Positions 1-7,141 of a stretch of 14,457 nt of DNA are shown here, in pieces. The translations under genes were made by a program, and so were the position numbers. Location of the stretch: positions 1-14,457 of the forward strand of contig JAAZAW010000080.1 of NCBI GenBank assembly GCA_012514125.1. Reading direction: 5' to 3'. Within the stretch, counting starts at the first letter, position 1, and each line of letters opens with the position of its first letter. Under the pieces are notes generated by a model that saw only the letters and a list, made by a program, of their open reading frames with translations, had not been told where the DNA came from and ran no database searches. This stretch comes from Phycisphaerae bacterium. GTDB lineage: Bacteria > Planctomycetota > Phycisphaerae > JAAYCJ01.

Positions 1-789
1 ATTACACCGTCCGCATTTGCCGACACCGCATTTCATTCGATTTTCAAGCGTGGTGTAGATGTGGTGAGGATCAAAACCCAGTTTGTCCAGCGCGACGAGT
101 GTGAACTTGATCATAATCGGCGGCCCGCAAAGAACGACAACGGCATTTTCGGGCGACGGGGCAAGCTCTTCGAGTATCGTCGGGACAAATCCGATTTTAT
201 TGGTCCAATACGGTGTCTGTCCGCCGGGATCAACCGTTACCGCCAGATCGACATCGCCGCGTCCCCGCCATTGATCGAGTTCATCTTTGTAGACAAGATC
301 GGCCACAGTCCGGGCGCCGTAAACAATCGTGATTTTGCCGTATTTTTCGCGATGATCCAGACACGACCAGATAACGCTGCGCGTCGGAGGCAAAGCGATC
401 CCCCCGGCAACGAAGACAAGATTTTTTCCTTCGAAATTTTCCAGTGGGAAATAATTTCCATAAGGGCCTCGAAAACTGACCATATCGCCCACATCGCACC
501 CGGCCAGTGCTGTAGTGACACGCCCGATTTTTCGAAAGGTGCATTCAATGGAATCTTTACGAGTTTCCGGGCTTGCGACGCAAAACGGACATTCGCCCTC
601 ACCAAAGATGCCGTACAAGCCGAACATACCGGTGCGATATTTGACTTTGAATCGTTCATGGTCGGCACCCTCTGTAAATTCAAGTCGAAGCGTTCGCACA
701 TCGGGCGTTTCCTCATGTATCGCGGCAATCCGCATCATCGCGGGCTGATAAATATTTTTATGATCGTGTCCACAATCGCAATGTTCCAC
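1..789 (-). CDS. flxA: FlxA-like FAD/NAD(P)-binding [2Fe-2S] electron-transfer subunit (3' end cut by window edge)
   Basis: Likely the NAD(P)H-oxidising entry subunit of the Flx-Hdr complex. 263 codons are present and the reading frame is still open at base 1. Residues about 17-115 form the flavin-binding barrel, with GECPFC at 65-70 where this family usually has a PF(S/T) flavin motif. Residues 124-240 form the NAD(P)-binding lobe, with AGGIALPPTRS at 128-138 and LCGPP at 220-224. C254, C259 and C262 (CGVGKCGRC) are three of the four [2Fe-2S] ligands; the fourth should lie left of the window. The start is GTG at 789, supported by AGGAG at 803-799 (9-nt spacing) and by the conserved NxYxP stretch at 12-16, which lies before the first in-frame ATG (M18). 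The N-terminal HCDCGHDH is unusual. Homologous subunits also occur in sulfhydrogenases and anaerobic sulfite reductase (AsrB); the operon context favours Flx. Confidence 0.87.
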   Translation of the reverse strand, partial: MEHCDCGHDHKNIYQPAMMRIAAIHEETPDVRTLRLEFTEGADHERFKVKYRTGMFGLYGIFGEGECPFCVASPETRKDSIECTFRKIGRVTTALAGCDVGDMVSFRGPYGNYFPLENFEGKNLVFVAGGIALPPTRSVIWSCLDHREKYGKITIVYGARTVADLVYKDELDQWRGRGDVDLAVTVDPGGQTPYWTNKIGFVPTILEELAPSPENAVVVLCGPPIMIKFTLVALDKLGFDPHHIYTTLENRMKCGVGKCGRCN

Positions 790-827
790 CGTCCAAGTCT
801 CCTGTTCATCTTTGCGATGAATTGTCT

Positions 828-1850
828 TTATTTTCCACCATTCGTTGAAAGAGTCACGAGTGTCTGCGTCACCCCCATATCGACCGGACAAACTCGGCTG
901 CATCGACCGCAGCCGGTGCAACTGATCTGTCCAAATCTTTCCAGATAATAATTAAATTTGTGCATGATTCGCTGCCGCCATCGCGAAGCCTGATCGGGGC
1001 GAGGATTATGTCCCGATGCGTGACGCGTAAACATGGCGAACGAACAACTGTCCCAATTTTTTCGACGAACACCATGATAAACATCGCCTTCGTCCTGAAT
1101 ATCGAAACAGTGGCAGGTTGGGCACACAAATGTACACACACCGCAACCCACACATCGAACAGAAATCGTCTTCCAGAAATCCGATTCGAAAATTTCCGGC
1201 GAATTAAGTTTTCGAATCACCGCATCAAGATCAAATTTCACCGGCACCTCGGCAGGCGGTTTGACGGAAACATCCGTACTCGTGGTTGAAAACACATCAC
1301 CCAATTTATCGATAAAATCCTGTCCTGCGGGCGTTATCGCACTAACGCGCCAGCCGGCGCTATCGACAAGTTCATGCAAAAGCACGTCCGAACCTGTCGA
1401 AACATCCGGTGAGGATTTAAGGGATGTGCACATGCAAAAGTCGTCTTTTTTGTTGCACGCAATCGAAACAATGACAGAATTTTCACGGCGTTCAAACCAG
1501 AACTCATCGCATGCGTCCCAGGCGAAAAGAGCATCGTCAATTGTCAAACTCACCGCATCGCAAGGTCGAGCACCAAAAATAACTCGCTGCTTTTTCGGTA
1601 AAACATAATTTTCCGCATCGACCTGCTGTTTTTTAATCTCGTATTTCATCATCGGTTCGGTTCGTGGAAAAAAAAGTTCCTTAAGCGGACGATCGGGCAG
1701 AATCTGATCGAAACAAAATTCTTCCGCCCTGGAAATTTTCCCGTACCACGACGATGTATCGTTTTTCCGCGGGCCGAATACCTCGCAACCGTCACCATTG
1801 AGGCGGGCAATCATTTCATCCAGTTTATTTTTTTCTAATATCTGAGCCAT
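828..1850 (-). CDS. flxB: FlxB-like 4Fe-4S dicluster protein (sulfhydrogenase beta/AsrA-like)
   Basis: A 340-residue cytoplasmic electron-transfer subunit expected to pass electrons between the flavin subunit FlxA and the rest of the complex. The C-terminal third holds two cluster motifs: C233-x2-C236-x2-C239-x3-C243P, followed by C246 and C248, and C311-x2-C314-x2-C317-x3-C321P. The N-terminal two thirds carry the GARPCDA signature (93-99) and a C132...C139-x-C141 group typical of the sulfhydrogenase beta/anaerobic sulfite reductase A family. No signal peptide or membrane segment is visible. The ATG has AGGA at 1860-1857 overlapping the stop codon of the preceding gene, so translational coupling with flxC is likely. 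The gap to flxA is 38 nt. The split of names between FlxB and FlxC rests on order and family resemblance, not on an alignment. Confidence 0.88.
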   Translation of the reverse strand: MAQILEKNKLDEMIARLNGDGCEVFGPRKNDTSSWYGKISRAEEFCFDQILPDRPLKELFFPRTEPMMKYEIKKQQVDAENYVLPKKQRVIFGARPCDAVSLTIDDALFAWDACDEFWFERRENSVIVSIACNKKDDFCMCTSLKSSPDVSTGSDVLLHELVDSAGWRVSAITPAGQDFIDKLGDVFSTTSTDVSVKPPAEVPVKFDLDAVIRKLNSPEIFESDFWKTISVRCVGCGVCTFVCPTCHCFDIQDEGDVYHGVRRKNWDSCSFAMFTRHASGHNPRPDQASRWRQRIMHKFNYYLERFGQISCTGCGRCSRVCPVDMGVTQTLVTLSTNGGK

Positions 1851-1858
1851 TCTTTTTC

Positions 1859-2713
1859 CTAAAGGATAAACGTTTCCGGATCGTCTTTTTTGAAATCCGC
1901 CAACACGGGCAATTGCGTCGAAGACTCACCGGCAAAGTGATTGAATTCCTTGAGTACCTCCTGAGCCATTCGCTGATTCAAAAGCATCAGCGGAATCCCC
2001 GCCGGACACGCCTGCTCGCAATTTCCACACCCGACACATCGACCCGCCAGATGAAACGCCCGAACAAGGTTCCATTCCAGATTGCCAAGATCGTGTGCCG
2101 AAGCATTAATCCACTGCGGCTGATTACAATCGACAATACAACGCCGACAATAGCACATCGGACAGACCTGCCGACACGCATAACACTTGACGCAACGGGA
2201 AAATTGCTCTCGCCAGAACGCAAATCGTTCCTCCGCGCTCATCATTTCGAGTTTCACAATCACCTGAGCGCGATCATTGACAAAACCTCGCGATTTAAGC
2301 TGTTGAATCGAATCGGCATAATGATCGACGTGTTCACCGTCGAGCATTTTAATCGCACTGTCCAACTCGCCGGGCTTTTCCGCTTCAAATCCGAGAATAA
2401 TCACACAATCCGGGTTAATCTGCCCTTCTGCCGCAAGAATATTCACACTCCGAACGCCCGCCGTCGTCAAAAAGATCGCAACCTTTTTTCCGTCGAAACT
2501 TCGCAGCAATTCTTCGCGAACAAGATAATTCGCCAGATTCTCACAGCACAATCCATCCAGCACCATTCGCTCAAGCTCGCTCACTTCTTTAACAAATGTC
2601 GCTCTTCGCCGATTTTCAACCGAGCCGCGCTCATAGCCGATGACCATCGCCACCTCGCCGCACTCCAGCAACTGCCTGGTCCGTTTTATATGTTCTTCCA
2701 ACGTATTACCCAT
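1859..2713 (-). CDS. flxC: FlxC-like 4Fe-4S dicluster protein
   Basis: A 284-residue iron-sulfur protein. The first ~165 residues form an alpha/beta region without cysteine motifs that I can name; the segments VAIFLTTAG (78-86) and CVIILGFEAEKPG (103-115) look like alternating strands. The C-terminal part is cysteine rich: C174-x2-C177-x2-C180-x3-C184P, followed by C187, C189, C192 and C196, then C226-x2-C229-x2-C232-x3-C236P. These predict two [4Fe-4S] clusters, with extra cysteines that might hold a further metal site. ATG at 2713 follows AAGGAG (2731-2726) with a 12-nt spacing, at the long end of normal. It lies 24 nt after flxD and 8 nt before flxB, so it is an internal operon gene. Role by context: electron relay between FlxB/FlxA and FlxD/HdrA. 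Confidence 0.83.
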   Translation of the reverse strand: MGNTLEEHIKRTRQLLECGEVAMVIGYERGSVENRRRATFVKEVSELERMVLDGLCCENLANYLVREELLRSFDGKKVAIFLTTAGVRSVNILAAEGQINPDCVIILGFEAEKPGELDSAIKMLDGEHVDHYADSIQQLKSRGFVNDRAQVIVKLEMMSAEERFAFWREQFSRCVKCYACRQVCPMCYCRRCIVDCNQPQWINASAHDLGNLEWNLVRAFHLAGRCVGCGNCEQACPAGIPLMLLNQRMAQEVLKEFNHFAGESSTQLPVLADFKKDDPETFIL

Positions 2714-2737
2714 CGTTGTCTTACACTCCTTGTCAGC

Positions 2738-3187
2738 CTAAATCTCTGCCGGCGATTCAATATCGCGAATCAATGTTTTATAAGGTTCAAACGGTCCAAG
2801 TGTTTTAAGCTTTTCCGTCATTTCGTTGATAATTTCCGCAAACTTGTTACCCTCGGCGGCGCTGATCCAACTCACCCATATCCGCTCATCGGGAATACCG
2901 ACAAAATTTAGCAGTGAACGAAAAACCGTCCACCGCCGGCGAGCATGAAGATTACCGCTCGTAAAATGACAATCTCCCGGATGACAGCCGCTGATCAACA
3001 CACCGTCAGCCCCCTTCTGAAGCGCCTTGAGGATAAACATCGGACTGATCCTCCCCGTGCACGGCAGCTTGACAATCCGCACATTCGGCGCATACTTCAA
3101 TCGGCTCGTCCCCGCAAGGTCCGCGCCCGCATACGTGCAATACGTACACACAAACGCCACGATTTTCGGTTCAAATTCTTTTGTCAT
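2738..3187 (-). CDS. flxD: FlxD / MvhD-like [2Fe-2S] adaptor protein
   Basis: A 149-residue protein of the hydrogenase iron-sulfur subunit delta family (MvhD). In methanogens MvhD joins the hydrogenase to HdrA; here it would join the Flx module to HdrA. Nearly the whole family signature is visible: C14-x2-C17 with YAGADLAGTSR, C43TGR, then ISGCHPGDCHF with C68 and C73, ARRR, and WISAAEGNKFAEI near residues 107-119. The five conserved cysteines fit a [2Fe-2S] site. The length is normal for stand-alone MvhD. The ATG at 3187 (GGGA at 3196-3193, 5-nt spacing) is preferred to the TTG one codon upstream, which sits too close to the ribosome binding site. The position directly after hdrA matches the physical contact expected between the two proteins. 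Confidence 0.93.
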   Translation of the reverse strand: MTKEFEPKIVAFVCTYCTYAGADLAGTSRLKYAPNVRIVKLPCTGRISPMFILKALQKGADGVLISGCHPGDCHFTSGNLHARRRWTVFRSLLNFVGIPDERIWVSWISAAEGNKFAEIINEMTEKLKTLGPFEPYKTLIRDIESPAEI

Positions 3188-3224
3188 CAACTTCCCACTT
3201 CTAACTTTTAACTTCCTGCTTCCT

Positions 3225-5195
3225 TCACAATCCCATCACCTGGCCGAAAATCTGCCGCTCACTGTAACCCGCCAGATCGATGCTGTTCGATCGGCATAAC
3301 GCCACACACGTTCCGCAACCCTGGCACATTCCCGGATTCACCTGCGCGACATATTTAATCACCTTGCCGTTTCGATCACGAATTTCTTTCTTCTCTATCG
3401 CCTTGAACGGACACGCCTGCAAACAACTCCAACACCCCGAACACGTCTCAGGGTTCACCATCGCAACGACAGGCTCGCGCTCAAGCTCGTTCCGGCTCAA
3501 CAACGCCAACACCTTGCTCGCAGCCGCCGATCCCTGCGAAACCGATTCCGGAATATCCTTAGGTCCCTGACACGCCCCCGCCAGAAACACCCCTGCCGTC
3601 GCCGTCTCGACCGGACGAAGTTTCGGATGGGCCTCGTTGAAAAATCCATTCTCATCATATCCAATACCGACGATTTGCGCAAACTGTCGCGCATCAGACT
3701 TGGGGATCGCCGCGGTCGCCAACACCACCAGATCCGCCGCAATTTCCATCGGCTTACCCAAAAGCGTATCTGCTCCGCGAACAATCAACTCACCGCACTG
3801 CGGATAAATCTTGCTCACTCGCCCGCGAACATAGCACGTATGATCTTCCTCGATCCCTCGCCGAGTGAATTCATCATATCCCTTGCCCGCCGCTCGAATA
3901 TCCATATAAAAAACATGCGCCTGACCATCGTGCACCTTGTGTTTATAAAGCATGGCATGCTTGGCGGTATACATGCAGCAGATTTTCGAACAATACTTCA
4001 AACCTTTCGACGAATCCCTGCTGCCGACACACTGAATAAAAACAACCGTCCCAGGCTCTTGCCCATCCGAAGGCCTGAGAATTTTTCCGCCGGTCGGACC
4101 ACTCGCCGAAGCCAGACGCTCAAACTGTAAACCCGTAATCACATCCGGATATCGCCCATAGCCATATTCCCCATAAATATCCGTATCCTGAACGTCAAAC
4201 CCCGTCGCCACAACAATCGCTCCAACTTCGAGTTCGACGATTTCATCTTTCATCTCGTAATTAATCGCGCCGGTCGGGCAAACCTTCGCGCACACCCCGC
4301 ACTTGCCCGTCTTGAAATAAATGCAGTTCTCCCGATCGATCGCCGGTTTGTTCGGCACCGCCTGAGGAAACGGGGTATAAATCGCCGTTCGATTCCCCAG
4401 CCCGCAATCGAATTCGCTTGGGATTTTCCGCGATGGACATTTCGTCATACACTCACCACACCCCGTGCACTTGTCCACATCCACATAACGCGACTTGAGC
4501 CGAACCCTGACCTGAAAGTTTCCAATAAAACCCGTCACCTCTTCAACTTCGGCGTAAGTATAAAGCTTGATCTTCGGATGCTGAGCCGCCTCGACCATTC
4601 TCGGCGTCAAAATACACTGCGAACAATCCAGCGTCGGGAATGTCTCCGAGAGCTGAGCCATATGTCCACCCAGCGAAAGCGTCCGCTCCACCAGCACCAC
4701 CTCGTGCCCCGCGTTCGCAATATCCAGAGCCGCCTGAATCCCCGCGATTCCCCCGCCGATCACCATCGCCCTTCGCGTCACCGGCACCTCAATCGGCGTC
4801 AGTTCGCTGTTACGTTTCACCTTCTCGACCATCGATCGAATAATCTCAATCGCCTTGATCGTCGCCTCTTCTTTGTCCGTATGTACCCACGAACACTGCT
4901 CGCGAATATTCGCCATTTCGCACAAATATGGATTTAGCCCCGCCTCCGAACAAACACGTCGAAATGTCGTCTCATGCATTCTCGGCGAACACGCCGCCAC
5001 CACCACACCCGAAAGTTTGCGTTCGCGAATCGCCCTGCGAATCTGCTCCTGCCCCGGATCGCTGCACATATATTTATAATCGACGGCATACGCCACACCC
5101 GGATGGTTTGACAATTCTGCCGCCACCCGCGCGCAGTCAACCGTCCCCGCGATATTCTCACCGCAATGACAAATAAAAACACCGATCCTCGCCAT
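3225..5195 (-). CDS. hdrA: HdrA, FAD-containing heterodisulfide reductase subunit A
   Basis: A 656-residue flavoprotein, the expected site of flavin-based electron bifurcation. The N-terminal domain begins with ICHCG (C9, C11) and includes ACSPRMHE and CEMANIREQCSWVH (about 69-105), hallmarks of HdrA. The FAD Rossmann motif is GGGIAG at 147-152, followed by VERTLSLGGHM and the FPTLDCSQC segment. Inserted ferredoxin motifs are C243-x2-C246-x2-C249-x3-C253P and C299-x2-C302-x3-C306P with C291. QCVGSRD (C389) and C402-x3-C406-C407 follow, and GVFLAGACQGPKDIPESV (536-553) closes the thioredoxin-reductase-like domain. The C-terminal double ferredoxin has C585-x2-C588-x2-C591-x3-C595P and C624-x2-C627-x2-C630-x3-C634. 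The length is normal. An ATG one codon upstream (5198) is possible; GAGG at 5206-5203 is better spaced for the second ATG (7 nt against 4). Confidence 0.95.
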   Translation of the reverse strand: MARIGVFICHCGENIAGTVDCARVAAELSNHPGVAYAVDYKYMCSDPGQEQIRRAIRERKLSGVVVAACSPRMHETTFRRVCSEAGLNPYLCEMANIREQCSWVHTDKEEATIKAIEIIRSMVEKVKRNSELTPIEVPVTRRAMVIGGGIAGIQAALDIANAGHEVVLVERTLSLGGHMAQLSETFPTLDCSQCILTPRMVEAAQHPKIKLYTYAEVEEVTGFIGNFQVRVRLKSRYVDVDKCTGCGECMTKCPSRKIPSEFDCGLGNRTAIYTPFPQAVPNKPAIDRENCIYFKTGKCGVCAKVCPTGAINYEMKDEIVELEVGAIVVATGFDVQDTDIYGEYGYGRYPDVITGLQFERLASASGPTGGKILRPSDGQEPGTVVFIQCVGSRDSSKGLKYCSKICCMYTAKHAMLYKHKVHDGQAHVFYMDIRAAGKGYDEFTRRGIEEDHTCYVRGRVSKIYPQCGELIVRGADTLLGKPMEIAADLVVLATAAIPKSDARQFAQIVGIGYDENGFFNEAHPKLRPVETATAGVFLAGACQGPKDIPESVSQGSAAASKVLALLSRNELEREPVVAMVNPETCSGCWSCLQACPFKAIEKKEIRDRNGKVIKYVAQVNPGMCQGCGTCVALCRSNSIDLAGYSERQIFGQVMGL

Positions 5196-5198
5196 CAT

Positions 5199-5232
5199 CT
5201 ATCCTCATACGGTGGTTTCTATCCACCCTCTT
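5199..5232 (-). other. hdrBC-hdrA intergenic hairpin
   Basis: The 34-nt gap holds GGTGG (5211-5215) and CCACC (5223-5227) as a perfect 5-bp inverted repeat around a 7-nt loop. It ends just upstream of the hdrA ribosome binding site at 5206-5203. It has no T-tract, so it is not a terminator. It could tune hdrA translation or mark an mRNA processing point. Confidence 0.4.
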
Positions 5233-6741
5233 TCATTTTCTTACAAGGCTCATCGCCGATACAAAATGTTTACCCAGCGCAAGTTCCTGAACATCCGCAC
5301 CGCAGGCAATCGCCAACAACTCCGACAAATAATACACCGGCATCGGCGTGATATCACCAAACCGTTTTCGCATCTTGCGCTGACGCATATCCAGATTACT
5401 ATGGCAAAGCGGACACGCCACCACAAACGCCTGCGCCCCGTTCTCCGCCACATTTTTCGCGATCTTGTGCGTCAACTCTTCGATCATCCCAGGCTCAGCC
5501 ATCGTCAACCCCGCCCCGCAACATTCCACCTTGAACGCCCAATCCACAGGCTCTGCGCCAATCGCCCGCATAAGCTGATCCATTCGAGTCGGATTTTCCG
5601 GATCGTCACCCGCCATCAAATTCATGGGCCTGCTAAGCAAACAACCATAATAACAAGCCACCTTCAAACCCTTAAGCGAATGAACCACTTTCTCCGCCAG
5701 AAATTCCGGCTCAAGCCCGAAAATCAATTCCATCGGATTGATAAATCTCGCTCGGCACTTCGCCTCCAATCCCGTAATCTCTTTGATCTCGTTGCGAAGT
5801 TCCACCGATCGCAACAGTTCATTCCTCCCAATCACCTGCCGATTCAAACACGACGCGCACGGAGTCAGCACATAATCAAATCCCTGCGCATCCGCCAGCA
5901 CCTGATTTCTCGCCGTTAACAGCATCGAAAGTTTATGATTCGTCGCATGAGCACTGCTCGCGCCGCAGCAATTCCAATCGTCGATTTCGCGAAGTGTAAG
6001 TCCGAGTTTTTCACAAAGCTTCCGTGTGGAAATATCGTAATCTTTCGCCGTCCCCCCAAGCGAACATCCCGGATAATACCCAATCGTCATCGATGTGTCG
6101 ATTTTGACAGATTCACTCGGCGCAATTTCAGTTTTCCCAGGCCGCCGCCTCTGAGCCTTATCGACCCGCCCCTGGCTCTGAGCCTTTTCCGCCGTCTCGA
6201 AAATTTTCACAATCTGATCGATATGCTCCACCCGTTCGCCGCCGGTAATCAGCGAAAACGGATTGATCTTTCCCTGAAGCATCATGAGTGCGCCGTTATC
6301 CATATCCTGCAAAAACGTCCCTGTTCGCAGTTTGTAATTTGTCACCAGCGCCAATTCCGCGAGTCGCCCCGTTTTCCGCACCGCATTCAGCAGGGAAATA
6401 TGAAACGCCTCGACTCGTTTTCGCATTTTGTCGGGTGAAACCAATCCCCTCACAATCGCCATCTCCCGAAGCGCATCCATCGTCGCCGCGATATCCATTC
6501 CCTGCGGACAGCGGGCCGTACACGTCTGACATCCCATGCACGCCCAGAGTGATTGACTCCTCATCGCCTCGTCGATCCGCCCCGTCTGGATCAGCCTCAT
6601 GATCACACTCGGCGGATTATCCATCGCCCCACCCGCCGGACACCCCGCCGTGCATTTGCCGCACTGATAACAGCACGCAAAGTCATTGCCCGTTGCCCGT
6701 TCGAGTTCCAGCAAATCTTTTTTTGATTGATCGTCCGTCAC
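5233..6741 (-). CDS. hdrBC: HdrC-HdrB fusion (HdrD-type domain order), heterodisulfide reductase catalytic subunit
   Basis: A single 502-residue protein joins two normally separate subunits. Residues 1-~180 are HdrC: C24-x2-C27-x2-C30-x3-C34P and C68-x2-C71-x2-C74-x3-C78P bind two [4Fe-4S] clusters. Residues ~183-217 are a charged, Q/R/K/E-rich linker. Residues 218-~480 are HdrB with two complete CCG motifs: C226, C258-C259, C295-x2-C298 and C367, C407-C408, C443-x2-C446. These ligands match those that hold the two noncubane clusters reducing the disulfide substrate. No membrane segment is seen, so the complex is probably soluble. HdrD of Methanosarcina has the same order but works with a membrane cytochrome; none is encoded here. 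The start is GTG at 6741, fixed by AAGGA at 6753-6749 (7-nt spacing). First gene of the operon. Confidence 0.94.
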   Translation of the reverse strand: MTDDQSKKDLLELERATGNDFACCYQCGKCTAGCPAGGAMDNPPSVIMRLIQTGRIDEAMRSQSLWACMGCQTCTARCPQGMDIAATMDALREMAIVRGLVSPDKMRKRVEAFHISLLNAVRKTGRLAELALVTNYKLRTGTFLQDMDNGALMMLQGKINPFSLITGGERVEHIDQIVKIFETAEKAQSQGRVDKAQRRRPGKTEIAPSESVKIDTSMTIGYYPGCSLGGTAKDYDISTRKLCEKLGLTLREIDDWNCCGASSAHATNHKLSMLLTARNQVLADAQGFDYVLTPCASCLNRQVIGRNELLRSVELRNEIKEITGLEAKCRARFINPMELIFGLEPEFLAEKVVHSLKGLKVACYYGCLLSRPMNLMAGDDPENPTRMDQLMRAIGAEPVDWAFKVECCGAGLTMAEPGMIEELTHKIAKNVAENGAQAFVVACPLCHSNLDMRQRKMRKRFGDITPMPVYYLSELLAIACGADVQELALGKHFVSAMSLVRK

Positions 6742-6807
6742 AGTATCATCCTTATTTTATCTCACCCGCGTATGGACTATTTCATCCCGCCGGTTAAATG
6801 ATGCCTA

Positions 6808-6836
6808 ATTCTACCTTCCAACCCAACCGTATTCAA
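6808..6836 (-). promoter_or_regulatory. sigma-70-type promoter of the hdr-flx operon
   Basis: On the minus strand TTGAAT (6836-6831) is followed after exactly 17 bases by TAGAAT (6813-6808), matching the -35 at 4 of 6 and the -10 at 5 of 6 positions. The predicted start of transcription near 6801 leaves a leader of about 60 nt before the GTG at 6741. The -35 box starts four bases from the end of the inverted-repeat element at 6840-7016. Confidence 0.6.
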
Positions 6837-6839
6837 ACC

Positions 6840-7016
6840 TTATACGCTTTTGATTTAGTCGTGTCGTAGCATTACAAATATCAAAATTTCGGGCGCTGAG
6901 CCTGTGGTCCCTGAGCTTGTCGAATGGGTCGAAGCGACAGGGTGGAAGCAAACAAAAGACCCTTCGACTTTCCTCAGGATCCGAAACGACGACACGTTTA
7001 AATCAAAGGCGTATAA
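6840..7016. repeat. 177-bp inverted-repeat element (MITE/REP-like), no coding capacity
   Basis: Terminal arms at 6840-6867 and 6989-7016 are inverted copies of 28 bases with three mismatches; both begin TTATACGC at the outer end. A second, inner inverted repeat lies at about 6906-6931 and 6957-6981, sharing CCTGAG, GTCGAA and GGGTC with small gaps. A third fold is CCCTG (6909-6913) with CAGGG (6938-6942). The inner core resembles the CCTGAGCTTGTCGAA-type palindromes I know as scattered repeats in many bacterial genomes. No target-site duplication is evident at the ends and no transposase is present, so if mobile it is non-autonomous. Alternatively it is a structured RNA or a chromosomal hairpin. 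Confidence 0.6.
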
Positions 7017-7038
7017 CATCGCAGCACAGTTCCCCTCG

Positions 7039-7070
7039 AAAAAACAGCCCCGGGTCTGCCGAGGGGGTCT
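7039..7070 (-). terminator. weak intrinsic terminator downstream of the LOG gene
   Basis: On the minus strand AGaCCCC and GGGGCT (7070-7064 and 7051-7046) pair as six base pairs with one bulged base and a 12-nt loop. A G and six T follow (7045-7039). It lies about 70 nt beyond the LOG stop codon, a sensible place for its terminator. A competing stem CCCCTCG/CGAGGGG (7066-7060 with 7038-7032) would enclose the T-tract. Confidence 0.45.
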
Positions 7071-7141
7071 TATGCGAAAATCATATCGGCGGACCAGGGG
7101 TCTGGTATCGCTTGTTTCAACAAAATAATAATTCTATTGGG

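Larger units (their letters stand above)
6742..7141. other. 400-bp intergenic region between the LOG gene and the hdr-flx operon
   Basis: It contains, from left to right, the hdrBC ribosome binding site (6753-6749), the operon promoter (6808-6836), the inverted-repeat element (6840-7016), the weak terminator-like hairpin behind the LOG gene (7039-7070) and a small dyad ACCAG-GGGT-CTGGT (7093-7106). I see no gene; short plus-strand open frames here have no family resemblance. Confidence 0.7.

Noticed and set aside
237..728. A 163-codon open frame on the minus strand overlapping flxA
   Set aside because: It is in a different frame from the flxA motifs, which run unbroken from 789 to the window edge; it is a shadow frame.
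61..948. A 295-codon open frame on the plus strand opposite flxA
   Set aside because: Its translation has no family resemblance, and the minus strand encodes a clear flavin/NAD(P)/[2Fe-2S] protein across the same bases.
1913..2911. A 332-codon plus-strand open frame
   Set aside because: It is antisense to flxC and part of flxD, Arg/His/Asn rich without motifs, a typical shadow of a gene on the other strand.
6849..6880. Promoter-like TTGATT-17-TACAAA on the plus strand inside the repeat element
   Set aside because: It points antisense into the LOG gene, with no gene to serve, and such matches are expected by chance in AT-rich sequence.
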